A stretch of 48,945 nucleotides of DNA from a virus, in IMG/VR virus record IMGVR_UViG_3300042402_003082, positions 1 to 48,945 of that record; one strand, 5' to 3'. Made by a program: the position numbers and the translations under genes. This document shows, one piece after another, positions 34,404 to 42,330 of the stretch. Numbering within the stretch: the stretch's first letter is position 1; the number at the start of each line of letters is the position of its first letter. The notes below the pieces were generated by a model, which was not told where the DNA came from, did no database searches, and saw only the letters and a list, made by a program, of their open reading frames with translations.

Positions 34404-35817
34404 ACTGCTCGACACCAAAAATCGCGTCACGCAGGTCTCGGTGGTTGCGCACCACCCTGCCAATGATCTGATCTTTCTCCAACAAATCATGAAACATGCT
34501 GACCACGCAAGTCTGCTCCGCTACGGCGATGCGGACGTTGACGGCGGACTTTTGACCTACCCGGTGTAGCCGTGCCACCGCTTGGTGAAAAGCGGCGGGA
34601 ACGACCGGGATTTCCAGAAAGATCATGTCGCTGCAGACGTTTTGCAGGCTGTCAATGCCTACCCCACCTGCTTGGGTACTCATAATCAGCGCCTTACAGG
34701 AAGGGGTGTTGACAAAGTAGTCGATGGACTCTTGCTGCGATCCATGCGAGCCGCCCCAGATGAAGCGCACATCCTTGCCTTTCAGGCGCTCGGTCAACAT
34801 TGCGTTGGTCATGCGGTAGTTGGTGAACACCACCAACTTGTCCGTCTCTTCAAGCATTTCATCCAGCACCTCCAAGCCTCGGCTGGTCTTGTCACCCTCC
34901 CCTGCAAAGTAGCCCCAATTGAGGATAATTTGCTGCAGGGCTTGATACAGCTTTTGCGCGGAAGTGGCGTCGAATTGACGATCCTCTCCGAGATCAAGAA
35001 GCTGTTCATTGGCTAACTTGGTGTAAAGTTTGTGGTGAGCACTATCTAGTTTGTAATAGATAGGTGTGTAGGTAACTTCAGGTAGGTCTCGTAGCACTTC
35101 CTCTTTTAAGATGCGAACCGCGTTGTAGCGCATGTGGGTGGCAAGTTCATTCATCTCTGCCCAGCGAGTGACTCGGCCAAAGTAGTCCCGCCCTGCCACA
35201 TGACAGGCTTCAAAATGCTGGATGTTGCGGTAGATGTTGGCCCGCAAAATCTTGGTGTAGGCGTACACATCGTAGGGCGTTGAGATGGGCGTGCCTGACA
35301 GAAGCTGAATGCTTTTGTCGTGGCTAAACTCCAGGATGGCCTTGTAATTCTGGCTGGCTTTTTTCTTGATGACCGGGTTGCCCGCGTTCTTCACGCTTTG
35401 GGCTTCATCCAGAATTATGGAAAGGGGTTTTGTGAGTTTCTTGGTAACGTGGGCGTAGTCCTTTTTGAAAATTTGCAGCGACATCACAATGAAGGTGGGC
35501 ACTTTCAAGTTGATCGTGCTGCGCTCCACTGGGGTGCCTTGGTAGGCCACGGTTTGGGTGTGCGGTATTTTGCTCAACCAGCGCACCCAGTTGGTGATCA
35601 GGATCGGTGGAACCAGGACTAATACCTGTTCCACCTCCCCCTTAGCCAGTTTGTAAAGGGCAATAGCCGTGGAGGTTGCGGTCTTGCCAATCCCCGCATC
35701 CATCCACAACCCTTGCGTGGGTAGGTCAGCAAGTTTGTCTACCGCTTCGACTTGGAATGGGTACAAGTCGAAGGGCATTTTGTACTTGCTATTCTTTACT
35801 GTCTCATACGGAGTCAT
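34384..35817 (-). CDS. SNF2-type DEAD/H-box helicase
   Basis: 477 residues. Superfamily 2 motifs: GLWMDAGIGKTATS (Walker A, 36-49), IILDEAQ (DEAQ box, 134-140), LLSGTPIS (motif III), STQAGGVGIDSLQ (motif V) and HQAVARLHRVGQ (motif VI). Compact phage form without accessory domains. Likely remodels or unwinds DNA at forks or recombination intermediates. The start overlaps the 3' end of the MazG-like gene. Confidence 0.92.
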   Translation of the reverse strand: MTPYETVKNSKYKMPFDLYPFQVEAVDKLADLPTQGLWMDAGIGKTATSTAIALYKLAKGEVEQVLVLVPPILITNWVRWLSKIPHTQTVAYQGTPVERSTINLKVPTFIVMSLQIFKKDYAHVTKKLTKPLSIILDEAQSVKNAGNPVIKKKASQNYKAILEFSHDKSIQLLSGTPISTPYDVYAYTKILRANIYRNIQHFEACHVAGRDYFGRVTRWAEMNELATHMRYNAVRILKEEVLRDLPEVTYTPIYYKLDSAHHKLYTKLANEQLLDLGEDRQFDATSAQKLYQALQQIILNWGYFAGEGDKTSRGLEVLDEMLEETDKLVVFTNYRMTNAMLTERLKGKDVRFIWGGSHGSQQESIDYFVNTPSCKALIMSTQAGGVGIDSLQNVCSDMIFLEIPVVPAAFHQAVARLHRVGQKSAVNVRIAVAEQTCVVSMFHDLLEKDQIIGRVVRNHRDLRDAIFGVEQFDRSSR

Positions 35818-36346
35818 TGAGAAGGGCAGCCAAGTTGGGCTTGAAGTAGCTGTCTGGCTTCAAGATCTTGCCATCTGGGCGCAGCTTGACCCCCTCTGGG
35901 GCGATCTTGCTCATGTTGCTGGCCTGTACCTCATTCCAGCAAGCCAGCGCCTTGTCGGGGCCGATTAGCGAGTTTAGCAAGCCGGCCAGAACGTAGATAC
36001 TGTCGATGGCTCCGTCAACCAGCGGGACCAGCAAGTCATAAGGGTAGGCGCTGCTGTCTGTCACGTCTGAAATTGCAAGTCTGGAAACCAATTCCCGATA
36101 CACATTCTCACCGATGGCTTGCTCGTCTTTCCCCATGCTCTCCAACCACTCAGAGAGTCGTTTATCATATTCTCCAATCGACTTGACGGCTATCGCCGTG
36201 CTGTTTTCGTAAGGCCCTTCAAACTCTCGCCAAGCTGGGAATAACTCATCATTAACCTCTTCATGGACTAAATCAATATAGAGTGAGGGGTTCGGGGCTT
36301 GTTTTGCATCTGACATGAATTTATATTGTTCGTGAAAAATACTCAT
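35804..36346 (-). CDS. MazG-like nucleotide pyrophosphohydrolase
   Basis: 180 residues from the ATG with AAAGGA upstream. Helical all-alpha NTP-PPase signature: LVHEEVNDELFPAW (metal-binding Glu helix), later LVPLVDGAIDSIYVLAG (second helix with Asp), ending in NEVQASNMSK and DGKILKPDSY, a close MazG/PRA-PH-like ending. Phage MazG proteins hydrolyse nucleotide triphosphates or lower (p)ppGpp effects during infection; the exact substrate here is not predictable. Confidence 0.85.
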   Translation of the reverse strand: MSIFHEQYKFMSDAKQAPNPSLYIDLVHEEVNDELFPAWREFEGPYENSTAIAVKSIGEYDKRLSEWLESMGKDEQAIGENVYRELVSRLAISDVTDSSAYPYDLLVPLVDGAIDSIYVLAGLLNSLIGPDKALACWNEVQASNMSKIAPEGVKLRPDGKILKPDSYFKPNLAALLNDSV

Positions 36347-36388
36347 TTTGTTTCCTTTGAAAATGGGCACTTAATGTGCCCAGTTAAA

Positions 36389-36835
36389 TTAAGCGGCGTG
36401 TCGGCCAAAATTGTAATGAATGATATTCCCCTCGCGGCGAGGGAGATATAACGGATCGAGTTTGGCGGCATTTTCCAGCATATCCTCGAAGATCGGCTCG
36501 GCCATCTTGCTCTCTACTTCAGCGTAGGCACTGAGATAGGCTCGGACCAACTCAGAAGGTGTGCGGGGCTTGAGCGCAAACCAGTATTCCTTGTAGCCCA
36601 GCAAGTCGATTCCTTGCTCAAATCCGGAGAGTATTCCTATGCGTGTCGTATCATAATCTTTCCTTTCTTTCAGTTGATAATAAGGTTCAAAATTAAAGCC
36701 TAGATTAACCAGATTCCATGTGTTTTCATGGAACCCTATAAAAGGAGTGCCGGGACCTCGGCGTTTTTCTTCCTTGGTTTTATAGGTTAGGGCTAAATAG
36801 GTGTAGTCGATTGGGGGATGCTTGGCTATCTGCAT
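36389..36835 (-). CDS. Hypothetical protein, 148 residues
   Basis: RBS AAGGAATT precedes the ATG. Aromatic-rich (ENTWNLVNLGFNFEPYY) with a helical C-terminal half. No family recognised. First gene behind promoter P5, so it may open the helicase-primase unit. Confidence 0.72.
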   Translation of the reverse strand: MQIAKHPPIDYTYLALTYKTKEEKRRGPGTPFIGFHENTWNLVNLGFNFEPYYQLKERKDYDTTRIGILSGFEQGIDLLGYKEYWFALKPRTPSELVRAYLSAYAEVESKMAEPIFEDMLENAAKLDPLYLPRREGNIIHYNFGRHAA

Positions 36836-36890
36836 TAGAATTCCTTTTAATTAAAGAGTAAATTATGAGTAAATTGAGTGTATCATTAAT

Positions 36891-36905
36891 TTAGGTGTCT
36901 GTCAT
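36891..36905 (-). other. Four-codon ORF with strong RBS in the P5 leader
   Basis: AAGGAGGTAAG is followed by ATG, three codons and TAA (Met-Thr-Asp-Thr). The RBS is the strongest in the area yet serves no long frame. Could be a leader peptide or the scar of a lost gene. Confidence 0.5.
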
Positions 36906-36920
36906 CTTACCTCCTTTTGG

Positions 36921-36965
36921 TTGTGTGGCAGGAACAATTAGAGTCCTGCCACACAATTTTGTCAA
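36921..36965 (-). promoter_or_regulatory. Promoter P5 with 13-bp dyad
   Basis: TTGACA (36960-36965), 17-bp spacer ending AGGAC, TCTAAT (36937-36942). Perfect dyad TTGTGTGGCAGGA/TCCTGCCACACAA (36921-36933, 36944-36956). The -35 overlaps the stop region of the preceding gene. Confidence 0.8.
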
Positions 36966-37315
36966 ACAGCCAAAGCCATGCAGCGCTCACGCTCTGTGTA
37001 AGCCGCTTGAATAACGTCAGCTTTATTCATCACCCCCCAATTCGTGCGCAACTCCGCCGCTTGAATATAGCGGGTGAGGAGTTCAACCTGACTCAGGTTG
37101 TTTGCCCTAATATACTCAGGGGCAAATGACCCAATCCCTTTCAAATAAGCGATCTCGTCGGAGGTTTGCCGCTGTGCCGGTGGCTTTACCTTTTTTACAA
37201 CTTGAGTCACTTCAACCACAGGGGTTTTAGGTTCAGGTTCCTTTTCCTCCTCTTGATAGACTTCCATGTAGAAGACATCAGCAGGGTCGAGTTTATCGTT
37301 AGATTTCACATACAC
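36962..37315 (-). CDS. Hypothetical protein downstream of ribonucleotide reductase
   Basis: 117 residues from a GTG overlapping the reductase stop by 17 bp. N-terminal half acidic and Pro/Lys-rich (EEEKEPEPKTP), C-terminal half helical. Function unknown; coupling to nrdJ hints at a reductase-linked role. Start uncertain. Confidence 0.65.
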   Translation of the reverse strand: MYVKSNDKLDPADVFYMEVYQEEEKEPEPKTPVVEVTQVVKKVKPPAQRQTSDEIAYLKGIGSFAPEYIRANNLSQVELLTRYIQAAELRTNWGVMNKADVIQAAYTERERCMALAV

Positions 37316-39734
37316 CCCCTACGCAAGCTAAGGTTTGTGATCCCTCGGTGTTGTCCTCTTCTTCAGACAACTCTGACCAATCTATCGACTTTACTTCCTG
37401 CTCTACTAGCTGCTCATATCGCTCTTTGGTAATGTCCTCATAAGGCGCTTGCTGATATGTGTGGTCTGAGAAGGGAAGAAAACTCACACCGCTCATTTCA
37501 TCAAAATGTTTATAAACCCAAGCTCCGACTTCAAGCCACTCGTCATCCTTAACACTCACTGTTACAGAGGGTTTATGCTCGCACCAGTGTCTTTGATACA
37601 CTAACCATAGTTCAAGCTGCTCCAAGGCCGTCTTGTCCTTTCGACATACGGCTCCTGTCGGAGATTTCATAGCGAAGGAGAAGACAGCAGTAGAACCTGG
37701 CCGCATGAGGTCATCTCGAACATGAACTCCCTTGTCTGCTAGGAATTTATAAGCAGGGTCCTTTTTATCCATCCGAATTCTTCGGATGTAGTAAGGGTTA
37801 TGTCGGGCATGGATTCCGCTAGCGGAGTCCACTAATTGCGATACGGTGCCACTCGGTTTTACGCAAGTGATTGCCGCAGATTCCGGAATTCCCAACTTCT
37901 CTGCCCATACCTTATTGACCTCTCTGGCGTAGTCTCTGAGATGCTCAAGAAGAGGTTTTAACATCTCATGGTTATGGTTAAGCAGGCTGTTATCCATAAT
38001 CCCGGTGAGGGAGACACCCAGCAGCCTTTCATCTTGGGTGTTGTGCTTCCACTCCTCAGAGACAAAGTGGAAGTCCACCAAGGTGGATTGGATAGTTCCT
38101 AAGATTGTAGCCAGCTTGACCTTGCGCTCCAAGTCTTCTGGTAGGTCACCTTGACGCACAACAACTTCACTGAGGTTACAGAACTGTTTATCCCTTAGGA
38201 TGATCTCGGAATTATGAACAAGAATTCCTCGACTCTCCACAGCTTTCTCATCGAAAGACTTAGTGATAATGTAGAAGTTTTCATTATCCTCTACTTGTAG
38301 GTCATAAATTTCCCGCTCTCCTAGAGAGGTTAGGGACACCACATGGACTGGGTCAGTTAGGTGGGTGTGGGACTTAACAACTACAGAGTTTATCTTTCTG
38401 TACTTGTTTTTAGCTGTATAGAACCTTGCTAGATCAACACCGACACTTTGAAGTACAGGCACATACTCACCCCGCGAGGTAGCCAGAGGGTGATCTCCAG
38501 TTGCCTCAAAAGTATCTCCGTTAGAGAGGGTGACACAATAAACTTCCTTCACTCCAGTGGGCTTGGCAATTGCAGTTTTTACCTCGGTCTTCCAGTGCTT
38601 GAAGATTCCTGACTCATTCTGCTGGTTTTTAGTGCGTGAAGAACGTGCAGAGTAGACAGGGAAGGGCTTGACCCCATTACTCTCCAAGGCAAGCTGCTTG
38701 ATGGGTACTGCATTTCTGCCATCCGCCACCGCGACAAGTGTATCTCCGGTAAAACAGCACGGGTTGGTTCCGTAGTTTAGTGTGGGATTTCTCCTGTCCC
38801 ACTTAGCCGCTTGTTTCTGGCTGGCTTCTCGATTGAAGATGCCTCGCTCGCCGGACTTGCTTTTGATCAGGGTGAGCCACTCTTCCATGAAGATTTCCAT
38901 TTCTGGTTTCTCCGTGTAAGCTACTGAGTTGTTAGCCAAGCCACGCTGCGCGTTAGAGGTCCACCACTGACCCACTTTCGCTTCAGCCATCCGCCGATCA
39001 GATAAGTTACTAAGAGATATTAAGGCGCTTCTGCGTACACCTCCTACAACAACTACCTCGCCTATCTGACACATGAGGTCGTGGACCTCAATTGATTTGA
39101 GTTTGCGTCCTGCAGCTCCAGTAAGAATTTGGACTGTGAACTCAACTAATTTCCTTAATGGTTCGGGACCAGAAGCCCTTCCACCAAAAGTTTTAAGTCT
39201 AGCTCCTTCTTTTCTCACCTTGCTGTAGTCAACTCTGGGTATGTCGCCTTCCCACAAGGAAGAGATCAGCTTCTTGTAGGCTTTGGCCCACCCCAACTTG
39301 CTATCGGCGACTACGATGGTGTCTTCGACCTCTTTGAAAGAGGGTGGCAAACTAGGAAGATGCACGATCTCTTGTCGCTCACAAGAAAATCCAACCCCTG
39401 TCCCGTTCATCAGGATATACAACGCTTCACTAAAAGCTCGCTTGTTGTTCACCGCAAGGTAAGAGCAATTGTATGCGCTGATATTATCCACTTCGCAAGC
39501 GGGGCCTGCGGTCATCATCAACCGCATACTGGGCATGACTTCCTTGTGCAAAATAGCGTCACGTAGCTCTGTCTTACTGCCCTCATCCAACGCTACACCT
39601 ACCTTTGAGTCTAGATACGTGATGAGGCGGTCTACCGTCTCATCCCAGTTTTCTCTCCGGTTCTCATTTTGTAGAAACCTTGCGTAGCGGGACTTGTGAA
39701 TAATCTCAGAGTAAACCTGACTATTACCGCTCAT
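37299..39734 (-). CDS. nrdJ: Adenosylcobalamin-dependent (class II) ribonucleotide reductase with intein
   Basis: 811-residue precursor; about 629 residues after splicing. Converts ribonucleotides to deoxyribonucleotides using B12. RTPR-type features: SAYNCSYLAV, GTGVGFSCER, GRASGPEPL, VVVGGVRRSALIS, catalytic-loop NPC (324-326), VKPSGTVSQLVDSASG and the C-terminal redox Cys pair in CVGGVCEI. A mini-intein (residues 327-508) lies directly behind the active-site Cys. The ATG overlaps the upstream 98-residue gene. The phage depends on host cobalamin. Confidence 0.94.
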   Translation of the reverse strand: MSGNSQVYSEIIHKSRYARFLQNENRRENWDETVDRLITYLDSKVGVALDEGSKTELRDAILHKEVMPSMRLMMTAGPACEVDNISAYNCSYLAVNNKRAFSEALYILMNGTGVGFSCERQEIVHLPSLPPSFKEVEDTIVVADSKLGWAKAYKKLISSLWEGDIPRVDYSKVRKEGARLKTFGGRASGPEPLRKLVEFTVQILTGAAGRKLKSIEVHDLMCQIGEVVVVGGVRRSALISLSNLSDRRMAEAKVGQWWTSNAQRGLANNSVAYTEKPEMEIFMEEWLTLIKSKSGERGIFNREASQKQAAKWDRRNPTLNYGTNPCCFTGDTLVAVADGRNAVPIKQLALESNGVKPFPVYSARSSRTKNQQNESGIFKHWKTEVKTAIAKPTGVKEVYCVTLSNGDTFEATGDHPLATSRGEYVPVLQSVGVDLARFYTAKNKYRKINSVVVKSHTHLTDPVHVVSLTSLGEREIYDLQVEDNENFYIITKSFDEKAVESRGILVHNSEIILRDKQFCNLSEVVVRQGDLPEDLERKVKLATILGTIQSTLVDFHFVSEEWKHNTQDERLLGVSLTGIMDNSLLNHNHEMLKPLLEHLRDYAREVNKVWAEKLGIPESAAITCVKPSGTVSQLVDSASGIHARHNPYYIRRIRMDKKDPAYKFLADKGVHVRDDLMRPGSTAVFSFAMKSPTGAVCRKDKTALEQLELWLVYQRHWCEHKPSVTVSVKDDEWLEVGAWVYKHFDEMSGVSFLPFSDHTYQQAPYEDITKERYEQLVEQEVKSIDWSELSEEEDNTEGSQTLACVGGVCEI
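38211..38756 (-). other. Mini-intein inside nrdJ
   Basis: 182 residues, Cys327 to Asn508 of the precursor, followed by Ser509 as the +1 extein residue. Block A CFTGDTLV, block B CVTLSNGDTFEATGDHPL (with the TxxH motif), block F EIYDLQVEDNENFYI and block G GILVHN are all present. No endonuclease domain, so it splices but cannot home by itself. Ligation would restore NPC-SEIILRDKQFC, the uninterrupted reductase active site. Confidence 0.93.
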
Positions 39735-40020
39735 CGTTCATCTCCTCGATCTCTACATCACTGAAGTCAAGTACCTCAACTCCTTCATCTTCTCTTTCAA
39801 TTCTCTCCTCGCCAAGTAGGGCCAAGAGACCGTCTATGGACTCCTCTGCTATGTTAGAGGCCTCCCACAAGCGAGTGTACTGGTCATCTGCATCTTCAAT
39901 GAACAGAGGTAAGGCAACCATCTCCTCATAGTCTGCCAACGCGGCATTCACCGCTTGTTCAAGCGTGGAATAGTTACACTCCGTCACTTCACCGAATTGT
40001 TTAATTGTTAAAACGATCAT
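39724..40020 (-). CDS. Small acidic protein upstream of nrdJ
   Basis: 98 residues; RBS AGGAAG. Strongly acidic, especially at the C-terminus (EEIEEMNDER region), helical. Overlaps the nrdJ start by 11 bp. Function unknown. Confidence 0.72.
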   Translation of the reverse strand: MIVLTIKQFGEVTECNYSTLEQAVNAALADYEEMVALPLFIEDADDQYTRLWEASNIAEESIDGLLALLGEERIEREDEGVEVLDFSDVEIEEMNDER

Positions 40021-40049
40021 TTTACTTCCTTTGTGTTAGGAGCACAGAA

Positions 40050-40220
40050 ATGTACTCAATTGGGATTCCCCGTCTTTTCCGAGGTGTCAGACTTGCTCGC
40101 CAAGTCCGGTGCATTCGCGTTCAGTACAATGCACAAGAAACCTGTATATGGACAGGATCGAATTTAGAGTTTGACCATCACCCACCTTTACAAAGATGTC
40201 AGCTACTTCCCATTCCTTGA
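40050..40220 (+). pseudogene. Possible HNH-endonuclease remnant
   Basis: 56 codons with AGGAG 7 bp upstream of the ATG. Ends in CIWTGSNLEFDHHPPL, resembling the first half of HNH nuclease active sites (Cys/aromatic then DHH). The frame stops soon after; the adjacent frame stays open to about 40340, compatible with a frameshifted gene. It would be the only + strand gene of this arm. Low certainty. Confidence 0.3.
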
Positions 40221-40354
40221 AGTGCGCACTTCAAGAGACGTATTGACTCTTTCCCCTGCTGCGATCTGGTCGTTGCAGCACTTGAAAAAACCCGACCTTT
40301 CCAGATCACTCGGGCTTCTAGGGCCAGCCTCTTTCGCCTGACACCTTTGTAAAG
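40186..40354 (-). ncRNA. Candidate structured RNA or MITE-like element
   Basis: Ends form a 17-bp inverted repeat with one mismatch (CTTTACAAAGATGTCAG at 40186-40202; its near-complement at 40338-40354). Inside lie a perfect 20-bp palindrome (40218-40237), TGCTGC/GCAGCA (40257-40280), CCCGA/TCGGG (40291-40314) and a 9-bp helix linking GTGATCTGG with CCAGATCGC (one G-U pair). The expected start of the upstream promoter is within a few bases of the 5' arm. Confidence 0.5.
40285..40314 (-). terminator. Terminator-like hairpin inside the structured element
   Basis: CCCGA/TCGGG stem (40291-40314) followed on the - strand by six T (40285-40290). Would give a roughly 75-nt RNA from the promoter at 40366-40394. 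Confidence 0.55.
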
Positions 40355-40365
40355 ATGGGGATAGA

Positions 40366-40394
40366 ATTTTGGTCTTAACTTGCAGTTTTGTCAA
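40366..40394 (-). promoter_or_regulatory. Candidate promoter upstream of the structured element
   Basis: TTGACA (40389-40394), 17-bp spacer ending AAGAC, CAAAAT (40366-40371), inside the end of the 121-residue gene. Confidence 0.5.
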
Positions 40395-40740
40395 TCACTT
40401 GACTAGGTTTATTTTCGATTAGTCTAGTCAAGTCTTCGTAGAGTACCCTTGCTATGTTTTCAGTCATAAGGTTTGGCAATTCATGCCAATTACTTAAGGG
40501 TACGTCATGATGGAAAGTGAAATGGCGGCTACAAAACCTCATCTGGGCCCTCACTCTAAGTAGGGAGTTTTCTCGATGTACAGAGATTAACTCCGTCTTA
40601 CAATCTAAGAGTTCGATCACTTGATGAATACAGGACAGTAGGTTTGCAATAGGGAGTTTTCCACTCACCTTAGGCAATACTGGATCAACCTCAGGGTGGG
40701 TATCAAACTCGTAGTCAAGTATTTTTAATGTGTCCAGCAT
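40375..40740 (-). CDS. Hypothetical protein, 121 residues
   Basis: Alpha/beta composition with His/Arg-rich middle (RFCSRHFTFHHDVPL); no recognised family. Starts two bases after the previous gene, so in the same transcription unit. Confidence 0.7.
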   Translation of the reverse strand: MLDTLKILDYEFDTHPEVDPVLPKVSGKLPIANLLSCIHQVIELLDCKTELISVHRENSLLRVRAQMRFCSRHFTFHHDVPLSNWHELPNLMTENIARVLYEDLTRLIENKPSQVIDKTAS

Positions 40741-40742
40741 GT

Positions 40743-41084
40743 TTACTCCCTGTAGTCGTCGTAAATTAAAATACTCTGTTCGTTAATAACGAGCGGCCCT
40801 ACTTCCTTAATGATAGCCAGCAAATGCTCAATAGAGTTTACCTCAATTTTCCAGCAAAATTTATCGTGTACTCTTATACTTCCTCTGATAGAGTACTTTA
40901 ACTCTTGAATTTCCCCTACCAAATCTTCAGGGTTAATTTCGCCGCTCTCAATCTTTTCGTCCAACTCTGCTAGGGAACCTAGTCTAAGTTCTTCAAGCAC
41001 ATTCTCTTTAGCTTCATAGGCTCCAAGGCAAGGTTTGCTAGGTGGTTTCTTGTAGTCGCTAATTCTAGTGATCTTGAAAATCAT
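40743..41084 (-). CDS. Hypothetical protein, 113 residues
   Basis: RBS AAGGAGG. Mixed alpha/beta with an acidic central segment (IESGEINPEDL). No motif recognised. Part of the train of small genes. Confidence 0.7.
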   Translation of the reverse strand: MIFKITRISDYKKPPSKPCLGAYEAKENVLEELRLGSLAELDEKIESGEINPEDLVGEIQELKYSIRGSIRVHDKFCWKIEVNSIEHLLAIIKEVGPLVINEQSILIYDDYRE

Positions 41085-41096
41085 ATTGCCTCCTTC

Positions 41097-41116
41097 CTCG
41101 GGGCCTAAACCCCGAG
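41097..41116. promoter_or_regulatory. GC-rich hairpin CTCGGGG/CCCCGAG
   Basis: 7-bp stem, 6-nt loop, in the 41-bp gap between two small genes; no T tract. RNA stability or weak pause signal. Confidence 0.5.
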
Positions 41117-41125
41117 AGGTAAATG

Positions 41126-41428
41126 TTATTGACAGAAGTCCTCAAATATCAGGTTCATGTCCGTCAGGTATTCCGTCACATCCTCAACTTCACCGCTGTT
41201 TGATACGGCAATAGCTGTTGTCTCATACGAGGTTCCTGAGCAATTGTGGGGAACGTCGATGTCGAAGCTGAGTTCAACTTCCTCATCTTGCTCTGCCATG
41301 TAATCCGACAAGTCCATACGCCACCGGGTTTTACAAAGCCTTGCAAGTTCTTTCGCCGCTAGGTTGTTACTGTACCACCCCTCTCCCATGTTACCGGGGA
41401 GTATCTGGGCTCTCACTGTGATCTTCAT
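41126..41428 (-). CDS. Hypothetical protein, 100 residues
   Basis: Start on an ATGA overlap with the upstream gene. Acidic C-terminus (SGEVEDVTEYLTDMN). Beta-rich start (MKITVRAQILPG). Function unknown. Confidence 0.7.
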   Translation of the reverse strand: MKITVRAQILPGNMGEGWYSNNLAAKELARLCKTRWRMDLSDYMAEQDEEVELSFDIDVPHNCSGTSYETTAIAVSNSGEVEDVTEYLTDMNLIFEDFCQ

Positions 41429-41637
41429 TTTTTCGCTCCTTTTGCGTAGCTCACCTCAACAAACCACATCCACGTTCTCGATCTCTTCTCAAAGGCTTTA
41501 ACTTGCTCTTTACCCACTAACTCCAGAGCCTTCTTGTCATAAGAGTCATCGCAGTTGATTACCGCGACACAGGCATCATCTAGCGAAAAGTCTCCAATCA
41601 TTGCAGGTCTATTTGAAAACACAGATACTGTACTCAT
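41425..41637 (-). CDS. Hypothetical protein, 70 residues
   Basis: RBS AGGAG 5 bp upstream. Alpha/beta, ends basic (YAKGAKK). Coupled to the 100-residue gene behind it. Unknown. Confidence 0.68.
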   Translation of the reverse strand: MSTVSVFSNRPAMIGDFSLDDACVAVINCDDSYDKKALELVGKEQVKAFEKRSRTWMWFVEVSYAKGAKK

Positions 41638-41681
41638 GATCTTCTCCTAATTGCCCCGCATAACGCAGGGCAGTTGTATGT

Positions 41682-41840
41682 TTAGCTTGTTTTAGCAAGG
41701 TGTTTCAACACCTTGACTCGCTCGTTAGCGCTCATGGCTGCCAACTCCACATCTGGCACGCTGTTGGCCCGCTTGACCCACTGCTGCAGGAAGACGCTCC
41801 AGTAGGTCACAGTCCCATCACGATGGTAGGTGGTTTTCAT
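41682..41840 (-). CDS. Small protein, 52 residues
   Basis: Starts on an ATGA overlap with the 101-residue gene upstream and reads MKTTYHRDGTVTYWSVF, then a helical basic C-terminus (ANERVKVLKHLAKTS). Coupling and coding-like sequence support it in spite of its size. Confidence 0.65.
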   Translation of the reverse strand: MKTTYHRDGTVTYWSVFLQQWVKRANSVPDVELAAMSANERVKVLKHLAKTS

Positions 41841-42142
41841 TCTTCCACCTCCCCTACCAAGTGTTCAAGCTCCTCTGGGATTTCGTGTTCGTTCAGCAAC
41901 AACCACGCCACGGCTTGCCGGTGACTGATCCACTCTGCGTGGTCCTCAGAACCTTGCCATTGTGAAGTATGCTCAATCCAGTAGCGGCCCTTCTTGCTCC
42001 GGTACAGTCTTTGGTGGTTCCACTGGGAGCCGGTATTGACTGAAATTTGATTACTCCCATTCCAGTTCTTCTCTTCAGCCCACTCGTTGGTGGCGTTCTC
42101 AGTCTTGACAATTGTGTTGTCATCCATTCTATATACAGTCAT
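41837..42142 (-). CDS. Hypothetical protein, 101 residues
   Basis: From the ATG behind AGGAG (an upstream in-frame start lacks an RBS). Trp-rich (NEWAEEKNWNG, YWIEHTSQW, AEWISH); small phage-type fold of unknown role. Confidence 0.7.
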   Translation of the reverse strand: MTVYRMDDNTIVKTENATNEWAEEKNWNGSNQISVNTGSQWNHQRLYRSKKGRYWIEHTSQWQGSEDHAEWISHRQAVAWLLLNEHEIPEELEHLVGEVEE

Positions 42143-42219
42143 CTTAATCTCCTGCGCTCTACGCATTTGAAGGTTGCCGGATTGGCCGGTGCCATTGAGG
42201 TCAGACCTCAGATTTAATT

Positions 42220-42330
42220 CTACTGCTTATCATCCCGCCAGTGTGAGAGTTTTACCATAAAATAAATAAACAGCAGGTACGCTATAAAACCTAACACGCC
42301 CAGAAGGACTATTAAGAGATTATTACTCAT
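42220..42330 (-). CDS. Small single-span membrane protein
   Basis: 36 residues from the ATG overlapping the previous stop (ATGAGTAA). One hydrophobic helix (LLIVLLGVLGFIAYLLFIYF) with a charged C-terminus (KLSHWRDDKQ). Could act at the inner membrane during takeover; no lysis motif seen. Confidence 0.6.
   Translation of the reverse strand: MSNNLLIVLLGVLGFIAYLLFIYFMVKLSHWRDDKQ

Larger units (their letters stand above)
40021..40374. other. 354-bp stretch without a convincing - strand gene
   Basis: Holds a long-range inverted repeat enclosing several smaller helices (40186-40354), a promoter at its upstream end, a terminator-like hairpin in its middle, and on the + strand a possible decayed HNH-type reading frame (40050-40220). 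A 63-codon - strand frame across it starts with TTG inside the -35 box and is not credible. Confidence 0.7.

Noticed and set aside
34304-34490. N-terminal extension of the 183-residue gene into the helicase gene
   Set aside because: Cys/Trp/Arg-rich sequence that reads as a frame shadow and has no RBS; the TTG at 34304 has a good one.
38211-38756. Homing endonuclease inside the intein
   Set aside because: Only splicing blocks are present; the distance between blocks B and F is too short for an endonuclease domain and no DOD or HNH motif is seen.
40203-40394. 63-codon - strand frame over the structured element
   Set aside because: Starts at TTG inside a -35 box with no RBS; the region is better explained by inverted repeats.
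42143-42219. Short palindrome GAGGTCAGACCTC as an operator
   Set aside because: Single occurrence, short stem, no promoter next to it; not enough to call.
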